From Labia minor (Eukaryota; Arthropoda; Insecta; Dermaptera; Spongiphoridae): DNA of 64,000 nt. The DNA lies in NCBI GenBank assembly GCA_963082975.1, contig OY720347.1, positions 31,141,398 to 31,205,397 on the forward strand, given 5' to 3'. Of this stretch, positions 1 to 12,162 are shown piece after piece (within the stretch, counting starts at the first letter, position 1; each line of letters begins with the position of its first letter). The notes under the pieces are model-generated. The model was not told the DNA's origin, did no database searches, and was given only the letters and a program-made list of their open reading frames with translations. The position numbers and the translations under genes were made by a program.

Positions 1-689
1 AGAGGAAGACGATTTTTATATATTTTCTAACCCACAAGAACAAAAATTTCAAACAAATTCAGATTTTTATTTTGTGTCTTTTATGAAAGACTAAAATATT
101 AACTCTATATATATATATATAAAAAATTACCCGACAATCAAAAAATTATTTGTTAAATTTAATACTCATTAATGCTCATCTACGCCAGTTGAAAGGTTAT
201 TTTCTTTTGCATCATATATACATGCCCCCTCTAGATCTTCTTTATCTGACGAATTGTTTGAAAAATTAGTTTTTTTGAAAGGAAACCAAATTTTTTTCTC
301 TGAAAATATTGATTGACAGCATTATTAGCCTACACTTTATCAAGATTTACAATTATCAAGATTTAAAAAAGTTTTTTGAATTATATTTCTATTAAATTAT
401 CGTTTAATTATATTACCTTAATAAGTTTTATTATAAATGTATATAAAAAAATTTAAAAATCTTATATAATTTTATAAATAAAAATTAAACAAATTTATAT
501 TAAATATTCTTTTTTTTCCTAATCCAAAAAGTTTCTGTTAAGATTGTTGGTATTGTGAGAGTGTAGTCTATCTCGGATATTCCTTAAAAGTAATTTATTT
601 ATGAAATAAATATGTTCTAAAGCACTTAAATCGTTTACCCAGGTATGCTCCTCGAAGCTACCTGAAGAAAAAAAGAAAGATTTTTTTTT
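1..689. other. AT-rich intergenic DNA
   Basis: No coding signal, RNA gene or clear mobile-element end is visible. The stretch is mostly A/T runs and short TA microsatellites. Confidence 0.5.
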
Positions 690-803
690 TAAGGAACTGT
701 AACGTTAAGAGTAAGGACTTGCAACTGTATCGAGTTCCTAAAAAATGAAAGGAAATTGTAACTGTATCGAGTTCCTCAAAAATTGAGGAACGGCCCAGCC
801 CTG
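690..803. mobile_element. possible single end of a hAT-like element
   Basis: The segment ends in GGCCCAGCCCTG (792-803); its reverse complement begins CAGGGCTGGGCC, a form typical of hAT termini. Just inside are two exact copies of a 17-bp motif (723-739 and 760-776, AACTGTATCGAGTTCCT) and a perfect 9-bp hairpin (771-779 with 783-791), like subterminal transposase-binding repeats. I cannot find the matching left end or a target-site duplication, so this may be a truncated copy or chance. Confidence 0.35.
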
Positions 804-1682
804 TCTGTATATACATAATATATTTGTTTCAAATTATAAAATTATTTCACGGTATTACTATAATATATATAATATAAATTTATAATAAAAATCGATATAA
901 TAAATACAATATATATATATAAATATATTATAATGATAAAAATAGAAAAATATTTCTGCAGTATTCCCCACCTATACCTATACTTAAATAGTTTAAAATA
1001 AAATTTTTTTAAATATTTTATGGATATTTTAAAAATTGGTTTATAAGTATTTTTATATTTTATAAATTTATTTATCATTTTAATTATATCGATAATGTAA
1101 AAAAAACTTTGTTCAGATAATTTTTTGCAAATAAATTTAGATAAACTATGATTTCCGGTTGATGAAATTATATATCTTATTGTTAGTGTTAGTAATATCA
1201 GAAATAATATATTATATACAAATTTTCAATTAATCGTTCGGATTATTGTATGAGAATACATACACATCACTTCAAAACTCAAATTAAGGTAAAGTAAAAT
1301 TAGTTTTTTAATAAATAAATTAGAGATTTTCCTAAATTAAGTACTGCTTGAAAAATATATTACATCTCTTTTTTCTTGATGTCTTTCATTTTGTTTTTAA
1401 ATTTCCAAAATATAATTCTATAATAGTATGTTTAATAACAATTATTCACACGCAATCTTAATTTCTATAGTCTTAAAATCTTTTAATTTATGACTTTATT
1501 TAACTATATTAGATAAATAACATAGCTTCTTATTCATTGTTTAATTAATTAGATATAACTTTTTTCCATAATTATTTTAACAATTATTTAATTAAAATTA
1601 TACATATAAGTACTAATTCTCATGATTCTAATCCTTTCACAACACCAGAAGTTAGTTAATCTAATTATCTAATAAGAATAAT
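804..1682. other. AT-rich intergenic DNA
   Basis: Nothing recognisable; short AT-biased open frames here look like chance. Confidence 0.5.
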
Positions 1683-2290
1683 ATGGGCTTGTCACCCTTT
1701 CTCCTATCTGTCTTCTTGGACCAGGGTGTCAAATGTGGTGGAAACATCTTGCCGAGTTTTAAAACTTTCTTAGTCGGAAATTGAGAATTATTCGTGTGGT
1801 TCTTTTGAAATGCAAAGTAGTAAAGGATTCGCCTTCAACTTTAAGAATTAACTGATAACGTAAGTCAACCCGATTCATATTAAAAAAACTTGCGAATGGA
1901 TGGCCGGAAGAGAGGAAATTTAAGGTTAGGATGCCTCTATCCTCATTATTCTCTTCAGGGTATGTTTTCTCGCTCTTCCGAATGTTGATGTCTCGTTATA
2001 CAAGTTAACAAAAGGAATTTAATAATAGTTGATTAATTAGACCGTATGTGCAATAAAGTCGGGAAGCCACTGTCACTGGGAAAAAACTCCCGGCATTTAT
2101 TTACTTGGCGTTTTCTTTCGTCTTACTTAGAAAATTTCATTTTATAAATTTTTAGACATGCAAATTAATTCGGCCGCTTCTTTTGTGATCCAATATAATT
2201 TTGTCGTTACACAGTTGATGCAAATCCTCGCAGATGTTGCCACCCTGCCCTGCAACTTGCACCCTTTCCCTTCAAGTAAAACTTTACCAT
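1683..2290. other. GC-richer non-coding island
   Basis: The segment stands out from its AT-rich flanks by balanced composition. It lacks a long ORF and any TE motif I recognise. It holds two ATGCAAAT octamers (2158-2165, 2218-2225) exactly 60 bp apart, which in AT-rich DNA may be chance. A cis-regulatory element or an untranslated exon is possible. Confidence 0.35.
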
Positions 2291-3494
2291 TTTAATAATA
2301 AGCCTTGCTAGTATAATCAGTTGGTTATATTAATAAAACTCTTTCTTAACATTAATAAATATTGTGACCCCTTTTTATCACCCTTCTATTAATCAATGCT
2401 ATATTATAAGCTCTTAATTTACTTTACTTTCTTATATAGAACAATATAATTATAAATGAATTATTTATTCTTCTCTAATTGACTTGATTATTTAAAAGTT
2501 AATGAAAAATGAAAATTTCATTAAAAAAAATAAGCCGATATGGACGATTAATTACTTGAAATCTTGTTAATAAGGAGGGTTAGTTTGGGATCTAATTATC
2601 TCTTAAAAAAGATCTTCAATCTAGTTAATGTTGTCAATCTTTTCTTTTTTTTTAATTAAAATAAAAAAAATCAGAAGTGAAAAAGTTATATTTTATTTTT
2701 CAAACATAATATAATCAAAATTTAAATAAATAGAAGCTTTTTTATCTGACAAAAACTATTGAAATAAATAAATATTTTATTAAATTTGAAATATGAAAAT
2801 TCTAATCTCATTTATCATTTTTTCCAACAAATTTATTTTTATATATTTAAGACTTATAAATAAATACTTCTACTACTCATATTCTTGAAAGTTTAGTCTT
2901 CTTGATTGAACTACTTACTTTTAAAGGCGAAAGGAAATCTATGTATATTTTGTGAGAATAAATAGAGAAAGAACATGTAAAAAAACGAGAAAAGAAAGGA
3001 AATGTAAGAAACGACACCCCTCCATTAAGAAAAACAAATTGCTTGGAAGATTGTTTTATCTAGATTCTGGTGGAAGATGGAGATTGCACTTTGCTTTATG
3101 TTCAGTCCTACCAAGCTATTAAAACCTTTTTGATTTATACCGGAATTTATTGAAAGAAATTACAAATAAAATAAATTTGATAAATGGAAACCCAAAGAAA
3201 AGCAATTTCCCATTGAATACGATTTATTTTATTCTTATATTTACTAACATATTGTAAAATAAATTACTAATAAAAACTTTTTATTATTATTATAATTATT
3301 GGTATGTATTGAATGGTATTATTTTAGTTCATTATTAAACTTTTAAAATATTTCAAGGCAATCTTCATTTGTAATTTATCAAGATATCTTATAAGATTAA
3401 ACATCTTTTTTACTTTTATATAAATATAATTCTCATACTACATACTAATTTAAGAAAATAATTCCCTTCAAAACTAAAAATTTCATTTAAGTAA
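2291..3494. other. AT-rich intergenic DNA
   Basis: No gene or repeat structure recognised. A mildly purine-rich patch lies near 2920-3100. Confidence 0.5.
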
Positions 3495-3502
3495 CTATCT
3501 TC

Positions 3503-4674
3503 CAGGGCTTCGAACCGGAACTGAACCGAAAACCGAAAAAAACCGGTATTTTTGTCGGAACGAAAACCGGAGCTGAACCGAAAAAAATAATATCGGTTTA
3601 TTTCGGTTCAGTACGTGTTCAATCCAGAGTTGCCACAAGAGGTGTTTTGGCAACACCCAAGCCCGAATTTTTTTCAATTAGCTATGCCTCGCACTGCATG
3701 GTGTCGCTAAAAACTTTGTTTAAAAAATTAGTGTCCTAGTCATACTCTCCCTTCGGTTGTGTTGGCAGCGTCTCGTAGTCGCAATACAGAATTTAATGTT
3801 TTCATCGTTTGTTTAATACTGATATTTTGATTTAATGATAGTATTAATTTTTTAAATTATTTATTCCATTTGTTACAGGGTTATGTATTGATATAAAGAA
3901 AATGATTCATAAATATAAATAAAATTATTAAATAAATTTAAACAAATATTGAATACCTTTGACCAAGTACGAAGATTAGACAGTAAAAAACTTATTTTAG
4001 AATTTTGGGAGGAAAATAAAAATACATATCCTCATTTTAACAAAATTGCAATGGTGGTTTTAGGAGATACTGCAACACAAGTTCGTGTTGAAAGAGCTTT
4101 CTCTGGTTTAAAGTTTATTTTACGAGACAATAGAAATAGTTTAAATGAAAATATATTAGAAGATATTTTAATAATTAGAGGTATAATTTTCATCTTTTAT
4201 AATTCTAGTTATAATTATAAGTAAATATATCCAAGAATCCTGTATACTTTAACATTAAATATACGAATTTGTTTCGTTTGTTGAGTGTTTGAAAGTAGAA
4301 GGATTTAAAAAAATATTCATACTTATTTGTTTCGTTTAATAAATTATATTAACATCTTATATTATATACTTCTAATTATTATACCTTTAATTAATTATTA
4401 TTATTTATATTATATTGTATCAATTCATGTAGTATGATTTAGGGTGGTAGCAAGAAATATTTTTATATATTTATGGCAGACTCGGCATACCCCGACCTAA
4501 ATTTCTAATACAAATAAAAGGTCTTTAAAATTAATTAATCGGAGCTGAACCGAAAACCGAAAACCGAAAAAAACCGTTATTTTTGCCGGAACGAAAACCG
4601 GAACCGAACTGATATTTTTTTTTATTGAACCGGAACGAAAACCGAAACGAAAAAAATAACGGATCGAAGCCCTG
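3503..4674. mobile_element. hAT transposon, internally deleted, complete ends
   Basis: The element is 1,172 bp. It begins CAGGGCTTCGAACCGG and its other end, read inward, begins CAGGGCTTCGATCCG, giving near-perfect terminal inverted repeats. Both termini are flanked by the same 8 bp, CTATCTTC (3495-3502 and 4675-4682), the target-duplication length of hAT elements. The outer ~120 bp at both ends are packed with repeated ACCGAAAACCG-type motifs, likely transposase-binding sites. Only one short coding remnant is inside (3949-4224), so the copy is non-autonomous. The perfect target duplication suggests a fairly recent insertion. Confidence 0.92.
3949..4224 (+). pseudogene. hAT transposase C-terminal dimerisation fragment
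   Basis: The translated 91 residues match the hAT C-terminal dimerisation domain (Dimer_Tnp_hAT). They contain YPHFNKIAMVVL followed by VRVERAFSGLKFIL and RRN-like DNRNSLNENILEDIL, the usual YP..S..A / SERVFS / R..L order. The frame opens on TTG rather than ATG, and no BED finger or catalytic core precedes it within the element. It is therefore one remaining exon-like piece of a transposase. The end of the homology falls at AGAGGTATAA, which could be a splice donor. Alternatives such as a functional truncated peptide are possible, but nothing shows that it is expressed. Confidence 0.8.
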
Positions 4675-4682
4675 CTATCTTC

Positions 4683-5575
4683 ATTCTGTTTCACTATTCT
4701 CTTATGATCTTTAGTAACCAAAAGGTCAATCATTTATTATGGAATAATAAATTTCAATAGATTTTATAAAGTTTAGATTCTCTAAAAATTAAATCATCAA
4801 ACATTATAAATTTCATATTATATCTTCATGATTAAGTAGAAATTGTCGGATATTAAATAAATTACGTATACAAAACACTTGATAGGAATGAAAGAGATAC
4901 AAAGAAATTATACGAATACTTATAAGATATATTAAGTAAAATTTTTAAATAATGAAATGGATGGATTTAGATTTGGTTAGTAAGAAAGTTAATTAAAATT
5001 TATATAAGTAAATGATATTTATAAAAATTGAATCTTAATTTTATATTATAAATTCTTTTACAAAAAATAAAATGTATTTTTTTTCCTCATTTTCATTAAT
5101 TGATTGGTACATTGCTAATTGAGAATCTTGTAAATATCCAAGAAATATATTTTATGTGAAGAACTTTCCATATCTGTGCTTCTTCTGAAAAAAGAAAAAA
5201 AAATATTAAACATTTTAATTTATATTAATAGAACTATGTGTGTGATAATTTTTTATACCTTTAATAAAATGATATGGTATCGTGAAAATTCTGGAATTAG
5301 AATGTCTCCAACCTTTTCATTTGATCAAATTGAAGAGGAGACTGTTTATTTATAAGATCGCGCCATTCAAAGATGAAAAATGGTATTGCCAGTTCAAGCA
5401 GAGTGTGAATATCTAAAAATTAAATATAAAATAATCAACAACTGAATAATCTTTGTTGAAAGATACATATAATACTCTTATATTTATATTATTTTCTAAT
5501 TCTCTTAATAATTTTTGATTCTCTTAATGTTTTTAAATCTTCAATCTATTTTATTTAGTTAATTAAAAAAAAAAT
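4683..5575. other. AT-rich intergenic DNA
   Basis: No gene, RNA or repeat boundary recognised. Confidence 0.5.
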
Positions 5576-5960
5576 GCCAGATAGCCATGACAGCAATTTA
5601 GTTCGATGCCATTTAACAGCCAAGCTAAACACGAAAAGATGATCGGGTCATGGTAGGAATGTTGCCAATATTAAATTCGACCATTAGTGCTCTGATTACA
5701 TCATTAATATTCTCTAATCCCGAGTTGCCCTCTGGATTGGCTTTATATATGATGCCGGTCGAGCGTCGCCGTAAGCCGCATATAAATGGGAATTGTTCAT
5801 TTATCTATCGTATACAGGGCGTGATCGGGAGGCCTAATCTGGCCCGTTTATTTCAATGGCTAATCCTAGCAGTTTCACAGGGGCCGCGTCGCTAATCCTC
5901 CGTCCCACGTTAACGTTCGAGTACCACCCCAGCGCCTTTCGAAGCCATGCATGCATTCAC
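5576..5960. other. GC-richer non-coding island
   Basis: About 385 bp of balanced composition between AT-rich flanks. An 81-codon open frame (5650-5895) lies inside but resembles no family I know and lacks domain features. Two GCTAATCC motifs (homeodomain Otd/Bicoid-like) occur in the distal half. A candidate cis-regulatory element, unproven. Confidence 0.35.
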
Positions 5961-7299
5961 ACACTCGGAAACTAATGAACACCAAGTCAAAGGCATTTGT
6001 GACAATCCCCGCAACACATGTAAGACATGCCTATATAACATTTGGAAATTTACTCAACTATCCTATAACCATACGAGTATTATCAAATTAGAGCATAATG
6101 TAGATAATAACATAAAGAGAACGAAATTAATATTTTTTTATTTATATTTTTTAAAAATTAAAACCAAAATGAAACCAAAAAACAATTTAACTTAGATTAA
6201 TTATACAATATTTTGTATTAAATTCACATTTTGAACAAAATTGATTAAAAATAGAAAACGTAAAAATTTATCAAATTTAAAATAAAATAATAAACCAAAT
6301 AAAGAGTAATATGAATTTTTAATTTAGCATATAAAATTGATTATTTTTTTTTTAATAATTGCATTTTATATATTAAATTCATTATAGTTATGCTTTTATA
6401 AATTCAATTATTTTCTTTATTATCTAATGTGTAACTTAAATTAATGTAGTGTCAAATTTCTAATAAACAAATGTTATTTAAATTTATTTTTATTTATTTT
6501 AATTTATTTGATGAGATATTATAATTTACCTATAAATATTTTAATTTATTATTTTAAAAATAAAGAGTAAAGTGACATTGATTTAAGGTGGTATAAATTT
6601 ATTAATTTCTTTAACACTTTTCATAGAGATAATCAATGTGGCAGTTTCAATCCAATAATTTATTGATTTAGACCGACAAAAAGAATACTGAATATATTTA
6701 CTGATATCCGAAGTGAATGAAATTTTAACAATCATATTTGAAAAGATATACCATTGTTATACTCTATTATTAAAACAATAGTTTTATCTATACCACCTTA
6801 ATGTAATAGTTTTAAAACATTTCAGAATATCATTTGAACATACATATGTACATATATATGTATATATATATATAATTAAACAATTTTTAATTGTTAAGAA
6901 CAAAAACTTTGAAAAGCTCGAAACTTGATAAACAATTTATAATTATTTATTTATTTTTATATGTAATTGATTAGTACTATTTGCATAAGTTTTACACAAA
7001 TATCATAAAATTTATTATGACATTGTTAAAAAGTATTTTTACAAACAAATTGTACAAATGTATAATGTATAATATAAAAAAGTGAAAAAATTATCGTTAA
7101 AAGATCTTTAACTGCTGTTTTTTTTAGTTGATTAGGAACTATGTTTTTTAAATTTTAAAGATTTTTTTGTAGATTCTTTAAATTATAAATCTAAACGATT
7201 TATAACAGATAGATTAATTGGCAGGGGCCTTCTTGTAATAATGTTCATAACTATTTAGATCATTAAGGTAATATTTTAAACTCGAATATATATATAAAA
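5961..7299. other. AT-rich intergenic DNA
   Basis: Only A/T-rich sequence and TA microsatellite tracts (around 6846-6873) are visible. Confidence 0.5.
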
Positions 7300-7530
7300 T
7301 GTAAAAGAGTCTTCGGAGTCGCCTTGGGTGGTCCGTTAAGGGCTCCATAAAAGTCAATTATTATCACTGTAAGAATTTGATAGGATCAGAAAAAGTGAAC
7401 GCTTTGACCGGTTTTATTGCTGGTTGACATGAAACTTAACACAGTCAATAAAAACCGAGCAGCATTGCGGTCTGGCGGTATAATAAAGGCATTAGGAAAG
7501 TATGGTAGACTTGGACCCATCATTAATTAC
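7300..7530. other. GC-richer non-coding island
   Basis: About 230 bp of mixed composition with no sustained ORF beyond a 63-codon frame, and no TE motif. Possible regulatory element. Confidence 0.3.
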
Positions 7531-8230
7531 AAACTAAAACTTTTTATGATTGTTTTCATAGAATTGTTTAGGGGAAAAGAAAATAATTTTTCCATCATAA
7601 AATCATAAGAGGTGGAGGGAGGGGGTAGAATTTGAAAATGTAAATTAATAGTTATTTCGATTCAATTAAAGATTCTTGTTTTCATTCCTCGATCATGTTG
7701 CTGACATCCACTATCAAGATAAATAATAAATATCTTATATAGGAAATTAATTTTATGGATATTCCTATATTTTAATAGAATAAAAACAACAACTTTCTTT
7801 TAATGACATTCAACAACGAACTTTATTTTAGATAAACTAACTACTAATCAAGTATTATCATGGAATTAATTTTAATTGATTATGTTTTATTATTTAAATA
7901 AAAGTAAATTTAAAGGAATCTAAATATTATTTTCTACTAAAACTATAATTTTCAGAATAAATGATTCAGTAGGAAAATAAATTATATACTTATTTAGAGC
8001 TATAACGAGTTCGAGGAATTTTTTTTTTGTCATTATTGAGTTACCCCGAGAGGCGCCAGTTAGACACTTAACCCTGCAATCATAACCTCATTATGACATT
8101 TATTTATTTTAGACTTAATAATAAATTATTAAAGACATTTTTGAAAATTTATACATTTACTGATGACACACAATGAAATAAATGAAATAGGCTAAATTTT
8201 CAAAATATTTTGATTTTAAAAATGAATTTT
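7531..8230. other. AT-rich intergenic DNA
   Basis: Nothing recognised except a short G-rich patch near 7610. Confidence 0.45.
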
Positions 8231-8712
8231 TACCGACCGACGATAGTAAGGGAGATATTGTTTTGACACAAAATTTCACATGTGGAGATTTTACATATCT
8301 CCACGAATCATGCATTTTCTTAACAGAAAAAAGTATTTTTAGCATGATGTCTGTCCGTCCGTCTGTCCGTCCGTATAGATGTGTACAGCCTGAACGGCTC
8401 AACGGATTTTGATGAAATTTGGTATATTTACTTAATGCATCAGTGGGATGAATTGATCAACTTTTGGTGCAAATCCGGAAACCGGAAGTGGTAGTATTAG
8501 CGATCGACGATAGGAAGGGAAGGGTTATTTTCACACCAAATTTCACATGAGGAGATTTTTTTACATATCACCACGAATGTATTGTTTTTATCCTCGGCAA
8601 AAATCATCTTCATTATGTTTTTCTTGATTTAAAATTATATGACGTCACCCAGCCCTTCATGACGTCACAGCCTCCTTATTATGATCACGGGCAACGCCGG
8701 CTACTTTAGCTA
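8231..8712 (+). mobile_element. Helitron-like non-autonomous repeat
   Basis: The segment has the hallmarks of an arthropod dispersed repeat. There is a GTCTGTCCGTCCG tract (8348-8373), a GATTTTGATGAAATTTGG block, and a GC-rich terminal motif GGGCAACGCCGG followed by CTACTTTAGCTA, like a Helitron 3' hairpin and CTAG-type end. It contains an internal direct duplication: about 80 bp starting at ACCGACCGACGATAG (8231) reappears, diverged, from 8497. Two TGACGTCA palindromes lie near the end. A 34-bp piece also occurs at 52022. The 5' end is not visible and the terminal CTA is followed by T rather than the expected R, so the class is probable only. Confidence 0.6.
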
Positions 8713-9704
8713 TATATTATAAATAAAATAAAATTAAAAATATTTATGTTCTATCCATATCTGTTTGTTATTACATTAATAGATATATTAAAATTATTTG
8801 AAATTGTTTCTGTAGCTGGAAATTAATTTATTTCAAACTGTTGGTCGGTTCGGACCTGGCCACAGGTCAACTTATTATTTTATATTAAGCAATTTTATTT
8901 TATATTTTATTTCCTTTTTTTCTAATCTATTCTTATTTTAGTCAAACTTCGCCCTGAAATTGAAATTAATTATATACTCTTAAATTTTCGTGAACTTTTT
9001 GACATTTGATTCCTTGACCTCAAGTTGATGGGTGAGAATTCACAAATCCTTACTATTATGAATACAAAAAAATCTAAATTTCTGTTAGATAATAATTATA
9101 AATTCTTATTGGTTTGTTTCACTTTAAATTACTTAAGCTATATAGCATTTAGGCACACAAAATCAAAAAATAGAAATTAAATTAAAAAAATTATTTGTTT
9201 AATTATGTTTATTATTAATCTTTCATATGAATATTAAATTATACAAATACATTTTATATGGTTTTACATCAGTACTAATTATTTGAAAAATGATTAAGTT
9301 GTTTTGATAATTCATAATTTTTTAAAATATACTGTAAATATATAATATAAATAAAATTAATGTGTTAGAGAGTTTTAATTTCATAAATATATATATGTAT
9401 ATATATATTAATATTTTTTAATGATTTTTTTTAAAATTTTAAATAGATAAATGTCTCTCTAAAAAAATTTATTATTAAATATATAAAATAAAAATAAAGA
9501 ATGATTTCCGTATTAGGTTTTATGTATATATATATATAATAAATTAATTCAGTATAATTTTCAACTTTTAAAAATTTTTTCATTAATTATCATTGGTTAT
9601 CATTATTATAGGTAGAATAAATAAATGGTATATATAATAAAAAAAAATAAATAAATATAAAATTGAACGATAGATTAGAAAAGATATCGAAGAATATATT
9701 AGAA
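8713..9704. other. AT-rich intergenic DNA
   Basis: AT-rich with short TA microsatellites (around 9388-9410 and 9523-9538). The first part includes a ~30-bp stretch (about 8718-8747) exactly shared with 27228-27257. Confidence 0.5.
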
Positions 9705-9860
9705 GCTTGGGGATGGTTGTGTGTGAGTAGCCACTTCCGTTTTGGGCGGAGCATTTGGGCGGACGCCATGCTGTACTATTAGTAATTAGTATCTAATGGG
9801 AGGGGAACACCACTCATTCATGTTTATTTGCTTGCAAACATGATAAGTGGCGCCCTCGTA
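9705..9860. other. GC-richer non-coding island
   Basis: Contains two TTGGGCGGA-like motifs close together and an inverted pair CATGTTT / AAACATG (9819-9825 and 9836-9842). No ORF or TE match is visible. Confidence 0.3.
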
Positions 9861-10149
9861 CTTTAATTTATTTATTTATAATGTTATATCAGTTTATATA
9901 GTTAATGCATTCGGGGAAAAAATTACATTTCATTTTCGTAGAAGCTTATGTAGATTTCTTTTTCAGGTCAAAGATGAATTTTTTAATTTTACATTAACAA
10001 TCCACCAGACAATTCCAATAAGCTTAATATTTTTTAAATGGGAGAATTATGTCCAAGTTTTTCCTAAATGTAAAATGATATAAAAAAAAATGAACAGTAA
10101 AAAGGTGGAGATTCCATTAAATATAAAGTTTTCCGTCAGACGCTTTTAA

Positions 10150-10335
10150 AATTAGCCTCAAGTCGCGGGAAGCAAGAAAAAGGACCGTGATCATTGACTC
10201 TGCTCCAAATGACGCCGACATATTTTACATAGCCGTTTTTTAAAACTTGCTAAAAGGAACATGATTAGAGAGACATTGTTCAGAAAAAACTGCCAACAAA
10301 CCGGGAGGGGTTGAAGGCAGGAAGAAGTTGGGGGA
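10150..10335. other. GC-richer non-coding island
   Basis: About 185 bp of mixed composition bounded by A/T-rich DNA, with no ORF and no recognised repeat. Confidence 0.3.
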
Positions 10336-10925
10336 ATTATTTGCCTCAGCTTCAACTGAATAGATTCCCCAATATTACCAACTTTTAACTTAAAAAAAAA
10401 AACTTTTTTTTTTCCACTCGTCTCTTTCTTAATCTATATGAGACATTCAAGAAAACTTTCTCATTTTCAAGACTGTTGGCGCTCTTGAAAAAAGCTTTTT
10501 ATCTTAATTTTTAACCACGTTTACTTTAGTTTTCTTTCTAATATGTTCCAATTTCAAAAATGATCAATTTTTTTTTCTTTAAATATATATTAAAAGAATA
10601 ATTTATAATATTTTGTGGATTCATTTTATTAAAAGTATCCAAAAGTAAAAAAAAGAATATTTTTATGTATATACTCTCTTTATTGTTTGAATCTTATAAA
10701 TAATCTTATTATAAGATATGGATGCTAACTATTGTTTTAAAAACAAATTCACTTTAATTTACATTCTACATCACACAATTTTTTAAGATAAATTTAAAGA
10801 AAAACACTGAAAACGCTTTGAACAAACTTTTTTTAAGTTCGGCAAGTCCATTGGCACATGAATGAATCAACAATTAGTCATATTAATTAATTAAACTAAG
10901 TTTCAGCTCAATGAAAATGTCGGAG

Positions 10926-10971
<46 letters not shown>

Positions 10972-11483
10972 TACTAAATTTTAATCTTATTCTTATTTAT
11001 GCTACCATCAGTTCGAATTTCTTTCTCATAAATATACCCTCATTTTATGTCGTAAAAATCGATTAAAATAAACCTTGTTCAGTAAGAAATTAAAAATTCT
11101 ATAAAAAAGAGAATAATTTTCAATTTAAATATTTTTTTTATTTATAAGGGTTCTAACTTTTAGATATTGATTAAACCAACACTATACAATTTAAATTAAT
11201 TCAAGTAAAATAAGTAATTTGCCCCAATAAATAAAGCGTTCATCTGGTCTATTTGAAGATGTTCAATATTCTCCATTCGCACTCTCTAGTAGTAAAGGAT
11301 TAGTACAGAATGAAGAACAACGTTTGAATAATATATTTATAATATCCAAAAAATAATAATTAATAATGGATTAGAAGTCAGTAGGAAAACAACAGAAAAT
11401 CTCAAGGTTTTGAACTTAAACTCATTAACATATTTTTAACCAATGTTTTTAATATACTAATTGATTATATGTGTGTCTCATTA
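10336..11483. other. AT-rich intergenic DNA with long TA microsatellite
   Basis: A pure (TA)n tract spans about 10931-10967. The remainder shows no gene or element. Confidence 0.6.
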
Positions 11484-12160
11484 GTGAGAAAGTTCGAAGT
11501 CTTGGATCATCTTTGCATTCACGCACTCGGCAGGTCAGTCGGCATCAAGCCGTGGTCGAGTGAACATTGTACCTGCGCTAGTTTAGTTTTTGTGTCAGTT
11601 TGAAATGTGTGCTGCAATAGAAAACACCACCAAATGTGAAGTGCGAGCTGTTATTAGGTTTTTTACAGCCAAAGGATATTCTGCAGCAGCTATTCATCGT
11701 GAGCTTTATGCAGTGTACCGACCAAGAGTTATGAGTGAAGGAGTTGTCCGTGAATGGGTACGTGTATTTAAAAGTGGACGAGAAAACGTTCATGATGAAG
11801 AGAGGATTTGTCACTGATGAACTCGTTCAGACAGTTGATGCAAAAGTTCGTGGAAATCGATCTGGCGCCAAGTGATTCTCACCTCTTCATGCACATGAAG
11901 AAATGGCTCGGGTCCGGCTTTGATGACGACGAAGAGCTCAAAGATGTGGTCACAGGCTGGCTCCAGGCACAGGCGGGTGATTTTTATGCAGAAGGAATTT
12001 CAAAGCTTGTGAAGAGATATGATAAGTGCCTCAATCGTTATGGAGACTATGTCGTAAAATAGTGCAAAGATGTAGTTTTAAGATGTATATATTAAAATAT
12101 TATTATTTAACTTGGTGTATTTTTTTAATCAACCGGAGGTTACTTTCCGAACGACCCTCG
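11484..12160 (+). mobile_element. mariner-family element, core deleted
   Basis: The 3' end is clean: read inward it begins CGAGGGTCGTTCGGAAAG, a typical mariner terminal inverted repeat, followed outside by TA (12161-12162). The matching 5' terminal repeat is absent or too diverged, so the 5' boundary is approximate. Inside are the N-terminal and C-terminal parts of a mariner transposase fused across a large deletion. This is a non-autonomous relic. Confidence 0.8.
11605..12062 (+). pseudogene. mariner transposase with catalytic core deleted and frameshifted
   Basis: The first frame (ATG 11605, stop 11815-11817) encodes the mariner N-terminal helix-turn-helix, with CEVRAVIRFFTAKGYSAAAI and a VFKSGRENVHDEER block. 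After a frameshift, VTDELVQTVDAKVRGNRS follows. It then runs straight into LAPSDSHLF, FDDDEELKD, DFYAEGISKLVKRYDKCLN and GDYV, which are the transposase C-terminus. The central region with the first two catalytic aspartates (DD34D class) is missing, the junction lying near 11866-11875. The original start cannot be distinguished from an in-frame TTG at 11590. The relic cannot encode active transposase, although it keeps the DNA-binding module. Confidence 0.85.
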
Positions 12161-12162
12161 TA

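Noticed and set aside
842..1078. 78-codon minus-strand open frame
   Set aside because: Composed almost only of I, Y, F, K and N, as expected from random A/T-rich DNA.
2158..2225. Two ATGCAAAT octamers 60 bp apart, plus a third at 39571
   Set aside because: At this base composition several such octamers are expected by chance in 64 kb, so I do not claim POU-factor sites.
5650..5895. 81-codon frame in the 5.6-kb island
   Set aside because: No domain, no splice or start context. Open length is within chance for the island's composition, so kept as part of a non-coding island.
10931..10967. Long TA tract as an origin or MITE target cluster
   Set aside because: Simple microsatellite; nothing around it supports a special function.
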